A stretch of DNA of 64,000 nucleotides from JBDHWG01 sp039810085 (lineage in GTDB: Bacteria > Chloroflexota > Anaerolineae > Epilineales > JAHCIE01). Shown one piece after another: positions 15,917 through 22,655 of this stretch (position 1 is its first letter; every line of letters starts with the position of its first letter). The translations under genes and the position numbers were made by a program. The stretch covers positions 62,001 to 126,000 of the forward strand of contig JBDHWG010000008.1 in NCBI GenBank assembly GCA_039810085.1, in the 5' to 3' direction. The notes beneath the pieces were generated by a model, which searched no databases, had not been told where the DNA came from, and saw nothing but the letters and a program-made list of their open reading frames with translations.

Positions 15917-15992
15917 AACGCAGAGGCGCAGAGGCGCAGAGGAAAGAAAAGACTTTTGACAACCCCTCTCTGCGTCTCTGCGTCTCTGCGTT
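15917..15992. repeat. Inverted tandem repeat (GCAGAGGC units) between trpD and trpC
   Basis: The left arm has three GCAGAGG units (15917-15942) and the right arm the near-complement, three CTCTGCGT units (15965-15992), around an A/T-rich loop. The predicted RNA hairpin has a stem of about 25 bp with few mismatches. It could slow transcription or protect the upstream mRNA. Confidence 0.8.
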
Positions 15993-16029
15993 CCCTTCTC
16001 TTGGAAACTCGCGATGCACAACAATCGCT

Positions 16030-17064
16030 CTACGCCGGGTGGGGCGCGTGGTCGTTGCTGAACTCGACCACGCGGGCGAGCACCTGGGTTGCTGCGCCGC
16101 TGTCGATGGCGTCCGCCGCAGCCTGCACGCCCTCGCGCAGGTCTTTGGCCTTGCCGCCGGCAACCAAGGCCGCCGCCGCGTTGAACAAAACGACATCGCG
16201 GCGCGGGCCGCGTTCACCCGCCAGCACGCGGTGCGTTAACTCGGCGTTCTCGGCGGCGGTTCCGCCGCGCAGGTCGGCGACGGAGGCGCGGGGAATGCCA
16301 AGGGTGATGGCGTCCAGGGTCTCCTCGACTACCTCGCCCTGGTCCGCGTTAAAGAAGGCGGCACGGTTGGGGCCGGTCGTGGATAGCTCGTCCAGGCCGT
16401 CGGCGCCGTGGACGACGTAGGCCGACTGGCTCCCGAGCGCCTGGAGGACCTCGGCCAGCGGCGCCGTCAAGTGCGCGGCGTATATGCCCATCACCTGGGT
16501 GCGCGCGCCGGCCGGGTTGGTCAGTGGGCCGAGAATGTTGAAGACGGTGCGGATGCCCATCTCGCGGCGCGGACCAATGGCGTGGCGCATGGCCGGGTGG
16601 AGCTTGGGCGCGAACAGGAAGCCAAAGCCGATGCTGTCAATGGAGTCGGCGACGGCGTGGGCATCGAGGTCAAGGTTGAGGCCAAGGGCTTGCAGCACAT
16701 CAGCGCTGCCCGATTGACTGGACACCGAGCGGTTGCCGTGCTTGGCGACGCCCAGCCCGGCGGCTGCGACGACGAACGCCGCCGTCGTGGAGATGTTGAA
16801 CGTCCCGCTGCGGTCGCCGCCCGTGCCGCACGTGTCTACCAGGTCGGTGCGCTTCGGGTGAACCGGCACGGCAAGGCTGCGCATGGCGCGCGCGCAGCCA
16901 GTGATCTCGTCGATGGTCTCGCCTTTGATGCGTAACGCCGTCAGGAACGCGCCAATTTGCGCCTGCGACGCCTCGCCATCCATGATCTGGCGCATGACGG
17001 TCTCGGCGTCGGCGGCGCTCAAATGGTGGCCCTCGACCAGGGCGGCAATGGCTTCTTTGATCAT
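16030..17064 (-). CDS. trpD: Anthranilate phosphoribosyltransferase
   Basis: The 344-residue protein has the TrpD hallmarks: 'DTCGTGGDRSGTFNIST' (PRPP-binding glycine loop), 'KHGNRSVSSQSGSADVLQALG', and 'RREMGIRTVFNILGPLTNPA'. It transfers phosphoribose from PRPP to anthranilate. The ATG at 17064 is preceded by CGAGGAG at good spacing; a GTG at 17082 is an alternative. It follows trpG by 25 bases. Confidence 0.95.
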   Translation of the reverse strand: MIKEAIAALVEGHHLSAADAETVMRQIMDGEASQAQIGAFLTALRIKGETIDEITGCARAMRSLAVPVHPKRTDLVDTCGTGGDRSGTFNISTTAAFVVAAAGLGVAKHGNRSVSSQSGSADVLQALGLNLDLDAHAVADSIDSIGFGFLFAPKLHPAMRHAIGPRREMGIRTVFNILGPLTNPAGARTQVMGIYAAHLTAPLAEVLQALGSQSAYVVHGADGLDELSTTGPNRAAFFNADQGEVVEETLDAITLGIPRASVADLRGGTAAENAELTHRVLAGERGPRRDVVLFNAAAALVAGGKAKDLREGVQAAADAIDSGAATQVLARVVEFSNDHAPHPA

Positions 17065-17089
17065 CGTCAACTCCTCGCTCACCTGTTCC

Positions 17090-17695
17090 TTAATGAGCCA
17101 CAGCGTGCGTCGGGAGCATGCTAGCTGGCAGGGGGCGCATGTCCAGGAAGTTCTTGAGAATCTGCTTGCCGTGCTGCGTCAAGATGCTCTCCGGGTGGAA
17201 CTGGACGCCAAACATCGGGTAGTGTCTGTGGCGCAGCCCCATCAGTTCGCCATCGGCCGTGAACGCCGTCGCCTCAAGCTCAGCAGGCAGCGGCTCCTCG
17301 ACGATAAGGGAGTGGTAGCGCGTCGCCTCGAACGGGCTGGGGATGCCCTCGAACAGCCCCTTGCCGTAGTGATAGATGAGCGAGGTCTTGCCGTGCATCA
17401 AGCGCGGCGCGCGCACGACATTGCCCCCGAAGACGTAGCCCATGCACTGCTGCCCCAGGCAAACGCCCAGGATGGGCGTCGTCGTGTGGAAGTGCTGGAT
17501 GACGGCGTTGCTGACGCCGCCATCCGTCGGGTCACCCGGCCCCGGCGAAATAACGATACCGCTTGGCCCCAGCGCCTCGATCTCCTCAAGTGTGACCTTG
17601 TCGTTGCGGAACACCTTAAGCTGAGCGCCCAGCTCGCCCAGGTATTGCACCAAGTTGTACGTAAACGAGTCGTAGTTGTCAATCACGACGATCAT
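17090..17695 (-). CDS. trpG: Anthranilate synthase glutamine amidotransferase component
   Basis: The 201-residue class-I amidotransferase starts 'MIVVIDNYDSFTYNLVQYL'. The triad Cys is in 'GVCLGQQCMGYVFGG' and His/Glu are in 'GVQFHPES'. It supplies ammonia from glutamine to TrpE. The 'HGKTS' loop is typical of TrpG/PabA, so dual use with p-aminobenzoate synthase is possible. The ATG at 17695 has GGGAGG upstream; the frame stays open farther upstream into trpE but encodes nothing recognisable there. It follows the trpE stop by 13 bases. Confidence 0.95.
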   Translation of the reverse strand: MIVVIDNYDSFTYNLVQYLGELGAQLKVFRNDKVTLEEIEALGPSGIVISPGPGDPTDGGVSNAVIQHFHTTTPILGVCLGQQCMGYVFGGNVVRAPRLMHGKTSLIYHYGKGLFEGIPSPFEATRYHSLIVEEPLPAELEATAFTADGELMGLRHRHYPMFGVQFHPESILTQHGKQILKNFLDMRPLPASMLPTHAVAH

Positions 17696-17708
17696 GACAT
17701 CCTCCCTA

Positions 17709-19244
17709 TTAGAAGCCTTCTTCGGCGACGCGGATGGCCTCAGCGAGGGCGCGGGCCTTGTTGACGGATTCATCGTATTCCAGGCTCGGATCGGAGTCGG
17801 CGACGATGCCAGCGCCCGCCTGGATATAGCACGTGCGGTCACGCATGACAATCGTGCGGATGGTGATGCACGAGTCGAGCGTCCCACTGTAGCCGAAGTA
17901 GCCAATAGCGCCGCCGTAGGGGCCACGCCGCACGCCCTCCAGCTCCTCGATAATCTCCATCGCCCGCACCTTAGGTGCGCCCGACAGCGTGCCGGCTGGG
18001 AACGTAGCGCGCAGCAGGTCGAACGCATCGCGGCCCTCGGCGAGCTGGCCCCGCACGCGGCTGACGATGTGCATGACGTGGGAGTACCGCTCCACAACCA
18101 TCAGGTCCGTGACCTGTACGCTCCCATAGTCGCACACGCGGCCCAGGTCATTCCGCCCCAGGTCGACCAGCATCACGTGCTCGGCGCGCTCTTTGGGGTC
18201 GGCCAGCATCTCCTCGGCCAGGGCCGCGTCCTCGGCCTCGGTGGCGCCGCGCCGCCGCGTGCCGGCGATGGGGCGGACGGCCGCAACGTTGTCTTCAAGC
18301 TGGGTCAGCATCTCCGGCGAGGAGGCGATGATCTTGGTCTCACCCAGGTCCATGAACACCATGTAGGGCGAGGGGTTGAGCATGCGCAGGGCGCGATAGA
18401 TGGCGAACGGGTCGGCGTCGGTCTCGCGCTCGAAACGCTGCGACAGCACGACCTGGAAGATGTCACCCGCTGCGATGTACTCCTTGGCCGCCGTGACCAT
18501 CGCCTCGTAGCGTTCGCGCTCGGTGTTGGACGTAAGCGGGAACGTCGTGTTCGTCGGTTCGACACTCGCCTCGGGGCTGGGCTGGCGCACGCGCTCGACG
18601 ATGGCCTCGATGCGGGCTATGGCGTCGGCGTACGCTTCGGCGACGGGGTCTGCGCCCGTGCCGTCAAGGCGGGCGTTGGCGAGCACGAGCAGGCGGTGCT
18701 TGACGTGATCGAACACCACCAGGGTGTCGGTGAACAGGAAGTGGCACAGGGGCAGGTCGCGGTCGTCGATGGCAGTGTCCGGCAGGCGCTCGAAGTAACG
18801 CACCAGATCATAGCTCATGTAGCCGACGGCGCCGCCGACGAAGCGCGGTAGCCCCGGCAGGCGGATCATGCGCGTCTCAGACATCACTTGCTTCATGGCC
18901 GCCAGCGGGTCGGTGTCGTCGGCGATGACGGTGTCGTGGCCGTTGACCAGGTGCACTCCCTTGTGGTGGGCGACAAGCTGGCGGGCGGGGGCGATGCCGA
19001 GGAACGAGTAGCGCGCAATCTGCTCGCCGCCCTCGACCGACTCCAGCAGGAACGACGCGCCCGCGCCGCGCAGCTTGAGATAGACGGAGACCGGCGTCTC
19101 CAGATCGGCGGGCAGCTCGCAGTAGACCGGCAGGACGTTGCCCTGGTCGGCCAGCGTCCGCGCCTCATCCAGCGTCGGGCGGAAGCGCAGCGGCCGGCGG
19201 TGAGTCGTGGTCGAGGCTTGTTCTCGTACAATCGTAGTGAACAT
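17709..19244 (-). CDS. trpE: Anthranilate synthase component I
   Basis: The 511-residue protein converts chorismate to anthranilate with TrpG. The N-terminal 'SFLLESVEGGEQIARYSFLG' holds the LLES tryptophan-binding motif, so feedback inhibition by Trp is likely. The C-terminal catalytic domain shows 'PIAGTRRRGATEAED', 'LVDLGRNDLGRVC', 'TFPAGTLSGAPKVRAMEII' and 'GAIGYFGYSG'. AAGGAGG lies six bases before the ATG. It is the first gene of the trp operon and is preceded by a T-box leader, so transcription is also controlled by tRNA-Trp charging. Confidence 0.96.
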   Translation of the reverse strand: MFTTIVREQASTTTHRRPLRFRPTLDEARTLADQGNVLPVYCELPADLETPVSVYLKLRGAGASFLLESVEGGEQIARYSFLGIAPARQLVAHHKGVHLVNGHDTVIADDTDPLAAMKQVMSETRMIRLPGLPRFVGGAVGYMSYDLVRYFERLPDTAIDDRDLPLCHFLFTDTLVVFDHVKHRLLVLANARLDGTGADPVAEAYADAIARIEAIVERVRQPSPEASVEPTNTTFPLTSNTERERYEAMVTAAKEYIAAGDIFQVVLSQRFERETDADPFAIYRALRMLNPSPYMVFMDLGETKIIASSPEMLTQLEDNVAAVRPIAGTRRRGATEAEDAALAEEMLADPKERAEHVMLVDLGRNDLGRVCDYGSVQVTDLMVVERYSHVMHIVSRVRGQLAEGRDAFDLLRATFPAGTLSGAPKVRAMEIIEELEGVRRGPYGGAIGYFGYSGTLDSCITIRTIVMRDRTCYIQAGAGIVADSDPSLEYDESVNKARALAEAIRVAEEGF

Positions 19245-19325
19245 CGTGTTCCTCCTTATAACTGTGCCGCCGCAGCGCGCCAGGTCTTGCGAGTGGGAGG
19301 CGCTGAGGTAAACCTGGTGACAAAC

Positions 19326-19354
19326 AAAAAGGCCCTCATCCCATAGGGACGAGG
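19326..19354 (-). terminator. T-box-controlled terminator
   Basis: On the minus strand CCTCGTCCC-tat-GGGATGAGG (19334-19354, one G-U pair) is followed by GCCTTTTT. It overlaps the region needed for the antiterminator, as expected for transcriptional T-boxes. Confidence 0.88.
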
Positions 19355-19397
19355 ACCGAAGTCACCCGTGGTGCCACCCCAGTTAGGCTGCAAGAAC

Positions 19398-19423
19398 AAA
19401 AAAGCCCCGTCATGAAGGACGGG
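19398..19423 (-). terminator. Second U-tailed hairpin within the T-box leader
   Basis: On the minus strand CCCGTC-cttcat-GACGGG is followed by GCTTTTTT, 18 bases before the T-box motif. By position it is the T-box stem III, but the T-run makes it look like an additional intrinsic terminator. Confidence 0.6.
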
Positions 19424-19676
19424 ACGTGTGTCCGAAGCCAGCCTCACTCTGTGCAGGTACGGGGCTGCCATGCCCGATACCCTCAGCCCTGATAACGGTG
19501 GCGTGTCCGGCGGGGACTACTGAGGGGAGCGAAGGCCGCTCTCCCGTTCGGCCCGCAGCTCCCAGGCCCATTCACCCTCAGCGTGAGCACCGGCTTCACA
19601 CCAGCCGCCGGCTCTCTGGAGCCTCGTTTTGAGGGGTACTCTTCCTGATCGTCGCTGTTCGGCGTTGATGGGAAGC

Positions 19677-19705
19677 AGTATACCCGATTCGCAGCGGCTT
19701 GTCAA
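19677..19705 (-). promoter_or_regulatory. Promoter of the trp operon
   Basis: Minus-strand TTGACA (19700-19705) and TATACT (19677-19682) are separated by exactly 17 bases, a near-consensus sigma70 promoter. The start near 19670 gives a T-box leader of ~425 bases before trpE. Confidence 0.85.
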
Positions 19706-19754
19706 GAGCGAAATAGGCCAGGGCCGACAAAAGCGCCAGGATTGATATAGGAAA

Positions 19755-19783
19755 TTGACGCACCCGTTTTCTTCTGCTACACT
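19755..19783 (+). promoter_or_regulatory. Promoter of the small protein gene at 19.8 kb
   Basis: TTGACG (19755-19760) and TACACT (19778-19783) are 17 bases apart. The promoter is divergent from the trp promoter; the predicted start is ~40 bases before the ATG at 19830. Confidence 0.65.
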
Positions 19784-19829
19784 CCGTTCTGCATCGAACG
19801 CCACAATCATCGCCCAGGAGGACGCATCC

Positions 19830-20228
19830 ATGGCGCTGACAGAGCAGCAGGCCGCGGCCATCGAGCGGCTGCGGGAAAATGAGTCGCTGACGGGCAACCT
19901 GACCGACAAGCCGGCCATGGCCGTCCTGGCGTGGGCCGAGGAGCAGATCAAGGCCAGCGCGGTCTACGAAGACGTGGTCGCCGCCGTGCGTGCTGCCAAT
20001 CGCACAGGCACGGAGGACATAGACGAGGCGTTAAGCGCGGCGCAAAAGAGCCTCGATGCAGCAATAATAACCCGTGGCGTGCCAGCAACGGTAGCGCCAC
20101 CACCTGCGCCACCAGCGCTCCCCGTACCGCCCATCGGGTCGCCAATCGTATCGAAGCCGCCGGCAAAACCGCAGACCGGCGGCCAGAAAAAGTCTTCCAA
20201 ACGCAAATCCGGCCCTAATCGCCAGTGA
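19830..20228 (+). CDS. Small protein with helical core and Pro/Lys-rich tail, unknown
   Basis: I do not recognise this 132-residue protein. The first ~80 residues are predicted helical and acidic ('EQQAAAIERLRENESL', 'AMAVLAWAEEQIKAS', 'DIDEALSAAQKSLDAA'). Residues ~85-110 are Pro/Ala-rich, and the tail is strongly basic ('KKSSKRKSGPNRQ'). There is no signal peptide or membrane helix. CCAGGAGG precedes the ATG. Its stop lies within the region just upstream of the phospholipase-D-like gene (8 bases before that ATG), so the pair is probably one transcript. Confidence 0.75.
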   Translation: MALTEQQAAAIERLRENESLTGNLTDKPAMAVLAWAEEQIKASAVYEDVVAAVRAANRTGTEDIDEALSAAQKSLDAAIITRGVPATVAPPPAPPALPVPPIGSPIVSKPPAKPQTGGQKKSSKRKSGPNRQ

Positions 20229-20236
20229 GGCTTGTC

Positions 20237-21475
20237 ATGAAACCGCTCATGCCCGTCCTGGGCGTTCTCATCGTCGCTATCCTCTGTGTTGTCCTGGCAG
20301 GTGGATTGTTCTTGTGGTCGCAGCAGTCCCGAGCGCCGCAGATTGCGGCTGAGCCGACAATCGCGCCAACGGCTACCGCTCGTGCTAGCGCCGCGACCCG
20401 CGTGACACCGACCGCTACCTCCGGTAAGCCATCGACAGCAAAGGTGCCTGCCGCGACGTCAACACCGGCCAAGATCGTGGCTGCGTACGTCTCCGAGGGG
20501 CCGTATTATCGCCTGTACTTCACCAAGCCCTTCTATCCTGAGAAGCCCCAGGACCGTTTTGGCGGGATCGCTGCGGACCTGATTCGCGATCTCGACGGCG
20601 CGCAGAAGTCCATCGATATCGCGTCGTTCGAGATCGACCTGGACCCGGTCGTGGACGCGCTGATTCGCGCAGCGCAACGCGGCGTCCAGGTGCGCGTCGC
20701 CACGGACTCGGAGAACTATGAGGCGCCGGACGATCCGACGGGCGTATTGCGACGGCTCAAAGATGGTGGCGTGCAGGTCAGTCTGGAGAATGCGGCGGGC
20801 TACATGCACAACAAGTTCTACATCATCGACGCCAAGGTGCTCTGGACCGGCTCCTGGAACCTGACGGTCAACGATACCTACCGTAACAACAACAATACTA
20901 TGCGCCTGACCGACGCGAAGCTGATCGCGAACTACAAGAAGCGCATGGACGAGTTCATGGCCGGCCGCTTCCACGGGGCGGCCAACAAGACGGTGCCGAA
21001 CTCGACGGTGACTGAGACGGGCGGGGTGAAAATCGAGAACTACTTTTCGCCGAGCGGCGGCGCCAAGCAAGCGATTCAGAAGCGCCTGGAGGGCGCTCAG
21101 AAGAGCATTAGGGTGATGGCGTTCTCGTTCACCGACGACGACCAGGCCAAGGCGATCACCGATAAGGCGAAGAAGGGTGTCAAGGTGCAGGGGGTGTTCG
21201 AGCAGCGCAACGCCTCCGGCAGCGGCGCGGAGTTTCCGACCTTCAAAAACGCCGGGCTGGATGTGCTGACCGATGGCAACTGCTACGTCCTGCACCACAA
21301 GGTCTACATCATCGACGACAAGACGGTGATTTTCGGCTCGTACAACTATTCCAGCAACGCCGACAAGGACAACGACGAGAACCTGTTGATTGTTGACGAT
21401 CCCAACCTGGCGAAGCTGTTCAACCAGGAGTTCGACCGTGTCTACCAACAGGCCAAGAACCCGAAGTGCGGCTAG
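20237..21475 (+). CDS. Phospholipase-D-like protein with two HKD motifs, membrane-anchored
   Basis: The ~412-residue protein has an N-terminal hydrophobic helix (residues ~6-26), a Thr/Ala/Pro-rich linker, then two PLD-like halves. The HxK(x)4D motifs are 'HNKFYIID' (His191) and 'HHKVYIIDDK' (His353), each followed by the usual 'GSWN/GSYNYS...NNN/DEN' pattern. PLD-family members hydrolyse or transfer phosphodiesters of lipids or nucleic acids; the single-strand nuclease or endonuclease subfamily (Nuc-like) is as likely as a lipase. Export makes an extracellular phosphodiesterase plausible. It converges with the thioredoxin-like gene, and the stop codons overlap by four bases. Confidence 0.82.
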   Translation: MKPLMPVLGVLIVAILCVVLAGGLFLWSQQSRAPQIAAEPTIAPTATARASAATRVTPTATSGKPSTAKVPAATSTPAKIVAAYVSEGPYYRLYFTKPFYPEKPQDRFGGIAADLIRDLDGAQKSIDIASFEIDLDPVVDALIRAAQRGVQVRVATDSENYEAPDDPTGVLRRLKDGGVQVSLENAAGYMHNKFYIIDAKVLWTGSWNLTVNDTYRNNNNTMRLTDAKLIANYKKRMDEFMAGRFHGAANKTVPNSTVTETGGVKIENYFSPSGGAKQAIQKRLEGAQKSIRVMAFSFTDDDQAKAITDKAKKGVKVQGVFEQRNASGSGAEFPTFKNAGLDVLTDGNCYVLHHKVYIIDDKTVIFGSYNYSSNADKDNDENLLIVDDPNLAKLFNQEFDRVYQQAKNPKCG

Positions 21476-21954
21476 TGGTCGTCTGTGGGGGAACTCTCAA
21501 GGGCGTGGCGGACCTGCACTGCAAGCGCATATGGTGTTGCGCTGGCTGCACGCCAGACGAGGCGGCTGTGCTGATCGAGGATGGCGACGCCGCGTTGGGG
21601 CAGGTTGAACAGCGTTTTCGCGGCGCGGCCCTGCTCAGACGTCTCCGCGAGCCAGACGACGTTGAGCCTGTCACCGTACTGATCTGCGATCCCGCTCACG
21701 GCGGGGGCGAGCGCCATGCACCGCGCTCACCCTTCTCCGTCGTCGTAGACGAAGATGAGGGACGGGATGCCGGATGTCGGCCAGCGGAAGACGCGCTCAG
21801 CGTCCGGACGGGGCAGGGGCGCGGAGCTGATCCCGGTGGGCGAAACGACAAGCGGAATTGGGTCGGCGGCGGTCACATCGGGCGCAGGAAGGGACGCTGC
21901 CGCGCAGCCGGCCAGGCACAAGAGCATCGACAGAAACAACATTACTCGCAACAT
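21472..21954 (-). CDS. Thioredoxin-fold lipoprotein with in-frame UGA (candidate selenoprotein, U-A-R-C)
   Basis: Read through one TGA (21727-21729), the frame encodes a 160-residue protein: lipoprotein signal ('LLCLAGC'), a short linker, then a thioredoxin fold: 'SLIFVYDDGEG-U-ARC-MALAPAVSGIADQYGDRLNVVWL'. The UGA codon (76) falls exactly at the first Cys of a CxxC motif, and the following 'CMALAP' corresponds to 'CKMIAP' of thioredoxins. A 5-bp hairpin with loop CGUGA begins 21 bases after the UGA. Without readthrough there would be a 75-residue lipoprotein stub and a headless 81-residue fragment in the same frame. Alternatives are a nonsense-mutated pseudogene or a sequencing error; UGA is a normal stop in neighbouring genes. 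A second UGA/CxxC gene at 49.1 kb strengthens the reading. Confidence 0.65.
21691..21705 (-). promoter_or_regulatory. SECIS-like hairpin downstream of the 21.7-kb UGA
   Basis: Minus-strand CCCGC-CGTGA-GCGGG forms a 5-bp stem with its apical loop 27-31 bases after the UGA and G as the second loop base. An outer GC pair could extend it across an internal loop. This fits the general bacterial SECIS model, but the hairpin is small and competing pairings exist. Confidence 0.4.
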
Positions 21955-21982
21955 GATGGTTCTCTGTCAGCACGAAGACGTA

Positions 21983-22384
21983 TTACCATATTGTCGCGAG
22001 GCCCGCCAATTGGATCTTGCGATCCTTACTGACGAGAGGAACACCAAGGTGGACGGCCGTTGCGGCTATGATGCGGTCAGGCATGTCTGGCACTCTCACT
22101 CGGTCCACGTCTCGCATGGCTTCGACGACTATGTGGTCCAGTGGAACTTCCACCAGCCTTGCGCCTGGCCTTCGCAGTTCTACGAGAATACGCTCCAGTG
22201 CTTGCGGGTGAATACGACCCTTCTCACTCAAGTACAGAATTTCCACAAGGCTAATGGAAGACAATCCAATCTGGTCCCCTGCTGCGTCCGCTGCATCCAT
22301 GCTGCTCCCTGCGACAGGGGACAGCCGTGGGTCGCTGTACAGATACCAGATTAAGGCATGCGTATCGGCGACCAGCCGGATCAT
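21983..22384 (-). CDS. PIN-domain toxin (VapC-like)
   Basis: The 133-residue PIN-domain protein has the acidic ribonuclease pattern: Asp in 'LVADTHALIWYL' near the N-terminus, Glu in 'SLVEILYL', and Asp in 'MPDRIIAATA' followed by 'LVSKDRKI'. VapC toxins cut tRNA or other RNAs in the absence of their antitoxin. Its ATG overlaps the end of the upstream gene by four bases, as usual in type II toxin-antitoxin pairs. Confidence 0.85.
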   Translation of the reverse strand: MIRLVADTHALIWYLYSDPRLSPVAGSSMDAADAAGDQIGLSSISLVEILYLSEKGRIHPQALERILVELRRPGARLVEVPLDHIVVEAMRDVDRVRVPDMPDRIIAATAVHLGVPLVSKDRKIQLAGLATIW

Positions 22385-22644
22385 TCGCCATTCCCATAAG
22401 GTAAGCTAGCCCACATCTCATGCCGCACGTCGTCAATGTCTTCGGCTGATGGCGCTGAGCCAAGATCCGCGAGGAGGCCACGCAGCGGAGGATGGGTTTC
22501 GTCCGCCCCTTCGACGGCCTCTGCAAGGAGTGGCGCCAGCCGTCCAATCAGCCGCGCCTGATCCGACACCGATAGACGTCGAGCCAATGCGAAAACGTCA
22601 TCTAGTGTCGTTATGCTACCGTTTGCTGCTTCCATTCTGTGCAT
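22381..22644 (-). CDS. Antitoxin partner of the PIN toxin
   Basis: This 87-residue protein is overlapped by the PIN-toxin gene and has the layout of VapB-like antitoxins. There is a short N-terminal part ('SITTLDDVFALARRLSVSDQARLIGRLAPLL', a helix rather than a clear DNA-binding motif) and a flexible acidic C-terminus ending 'DIDDVRHEMWASLPYGNGE', suited to wrap the toxin. An ATG three codons later (22635) is an alternative start. The DNA-binding family is not recognised; the antitoxin role is inferred from context. Confidence 0.65.
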   Translation of the reverse strand: MHRMEAANGSITTLDDVFALARRLSVSDQARLIGRLAPLLAEAVEGADETHPPLRGLLADLGSAPSAEDIDDVRHEMWASLPYGNGE

Positions 22645-22655
22645 GCGCTCCTAAA

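Larger units (their letters stand above)
19326..19670 (-). promoter_or_regulatory. T-box riboswitch leader of the trp operon
   Basis: Read on the minus strand from ~19670, the leader carries a stem-I region with AGAGAGCCGGCGG (just below 19618), a candidate Trp specifier codon UGG in 'GAATGGGCC' (19568-19570), the conserved T-box GGGTGGCACCACGGGTGA (19362-19379), and a terminator. The T-box pairs with the CCA end of uncharged tRNA in this class. Uncharged tRNA-Trp should favour the antiterminator and allow trpE transcription. The specifier assignment is inferred from position and the downstream operon. Confidence 0.9.

Noticed and set aside
17090..18097. 335-codon extended form of trpG
   Set aside because: The extra N-terminal part overlaps trpE and is not related to the amidotransferase family; 'MIVVIDNYDSF' at 17695 with GGGAGG upstream is the true start.
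21691..21729. GAGCGC/GCGCTC stem starting within the 21.7-kb UGA as the SECIS element
   Set aside because: Its loop is only a few bases from the UGA, too close for known bacterial SECIS elements; the CCCGC/GCGGG hairpin farther on fits better.
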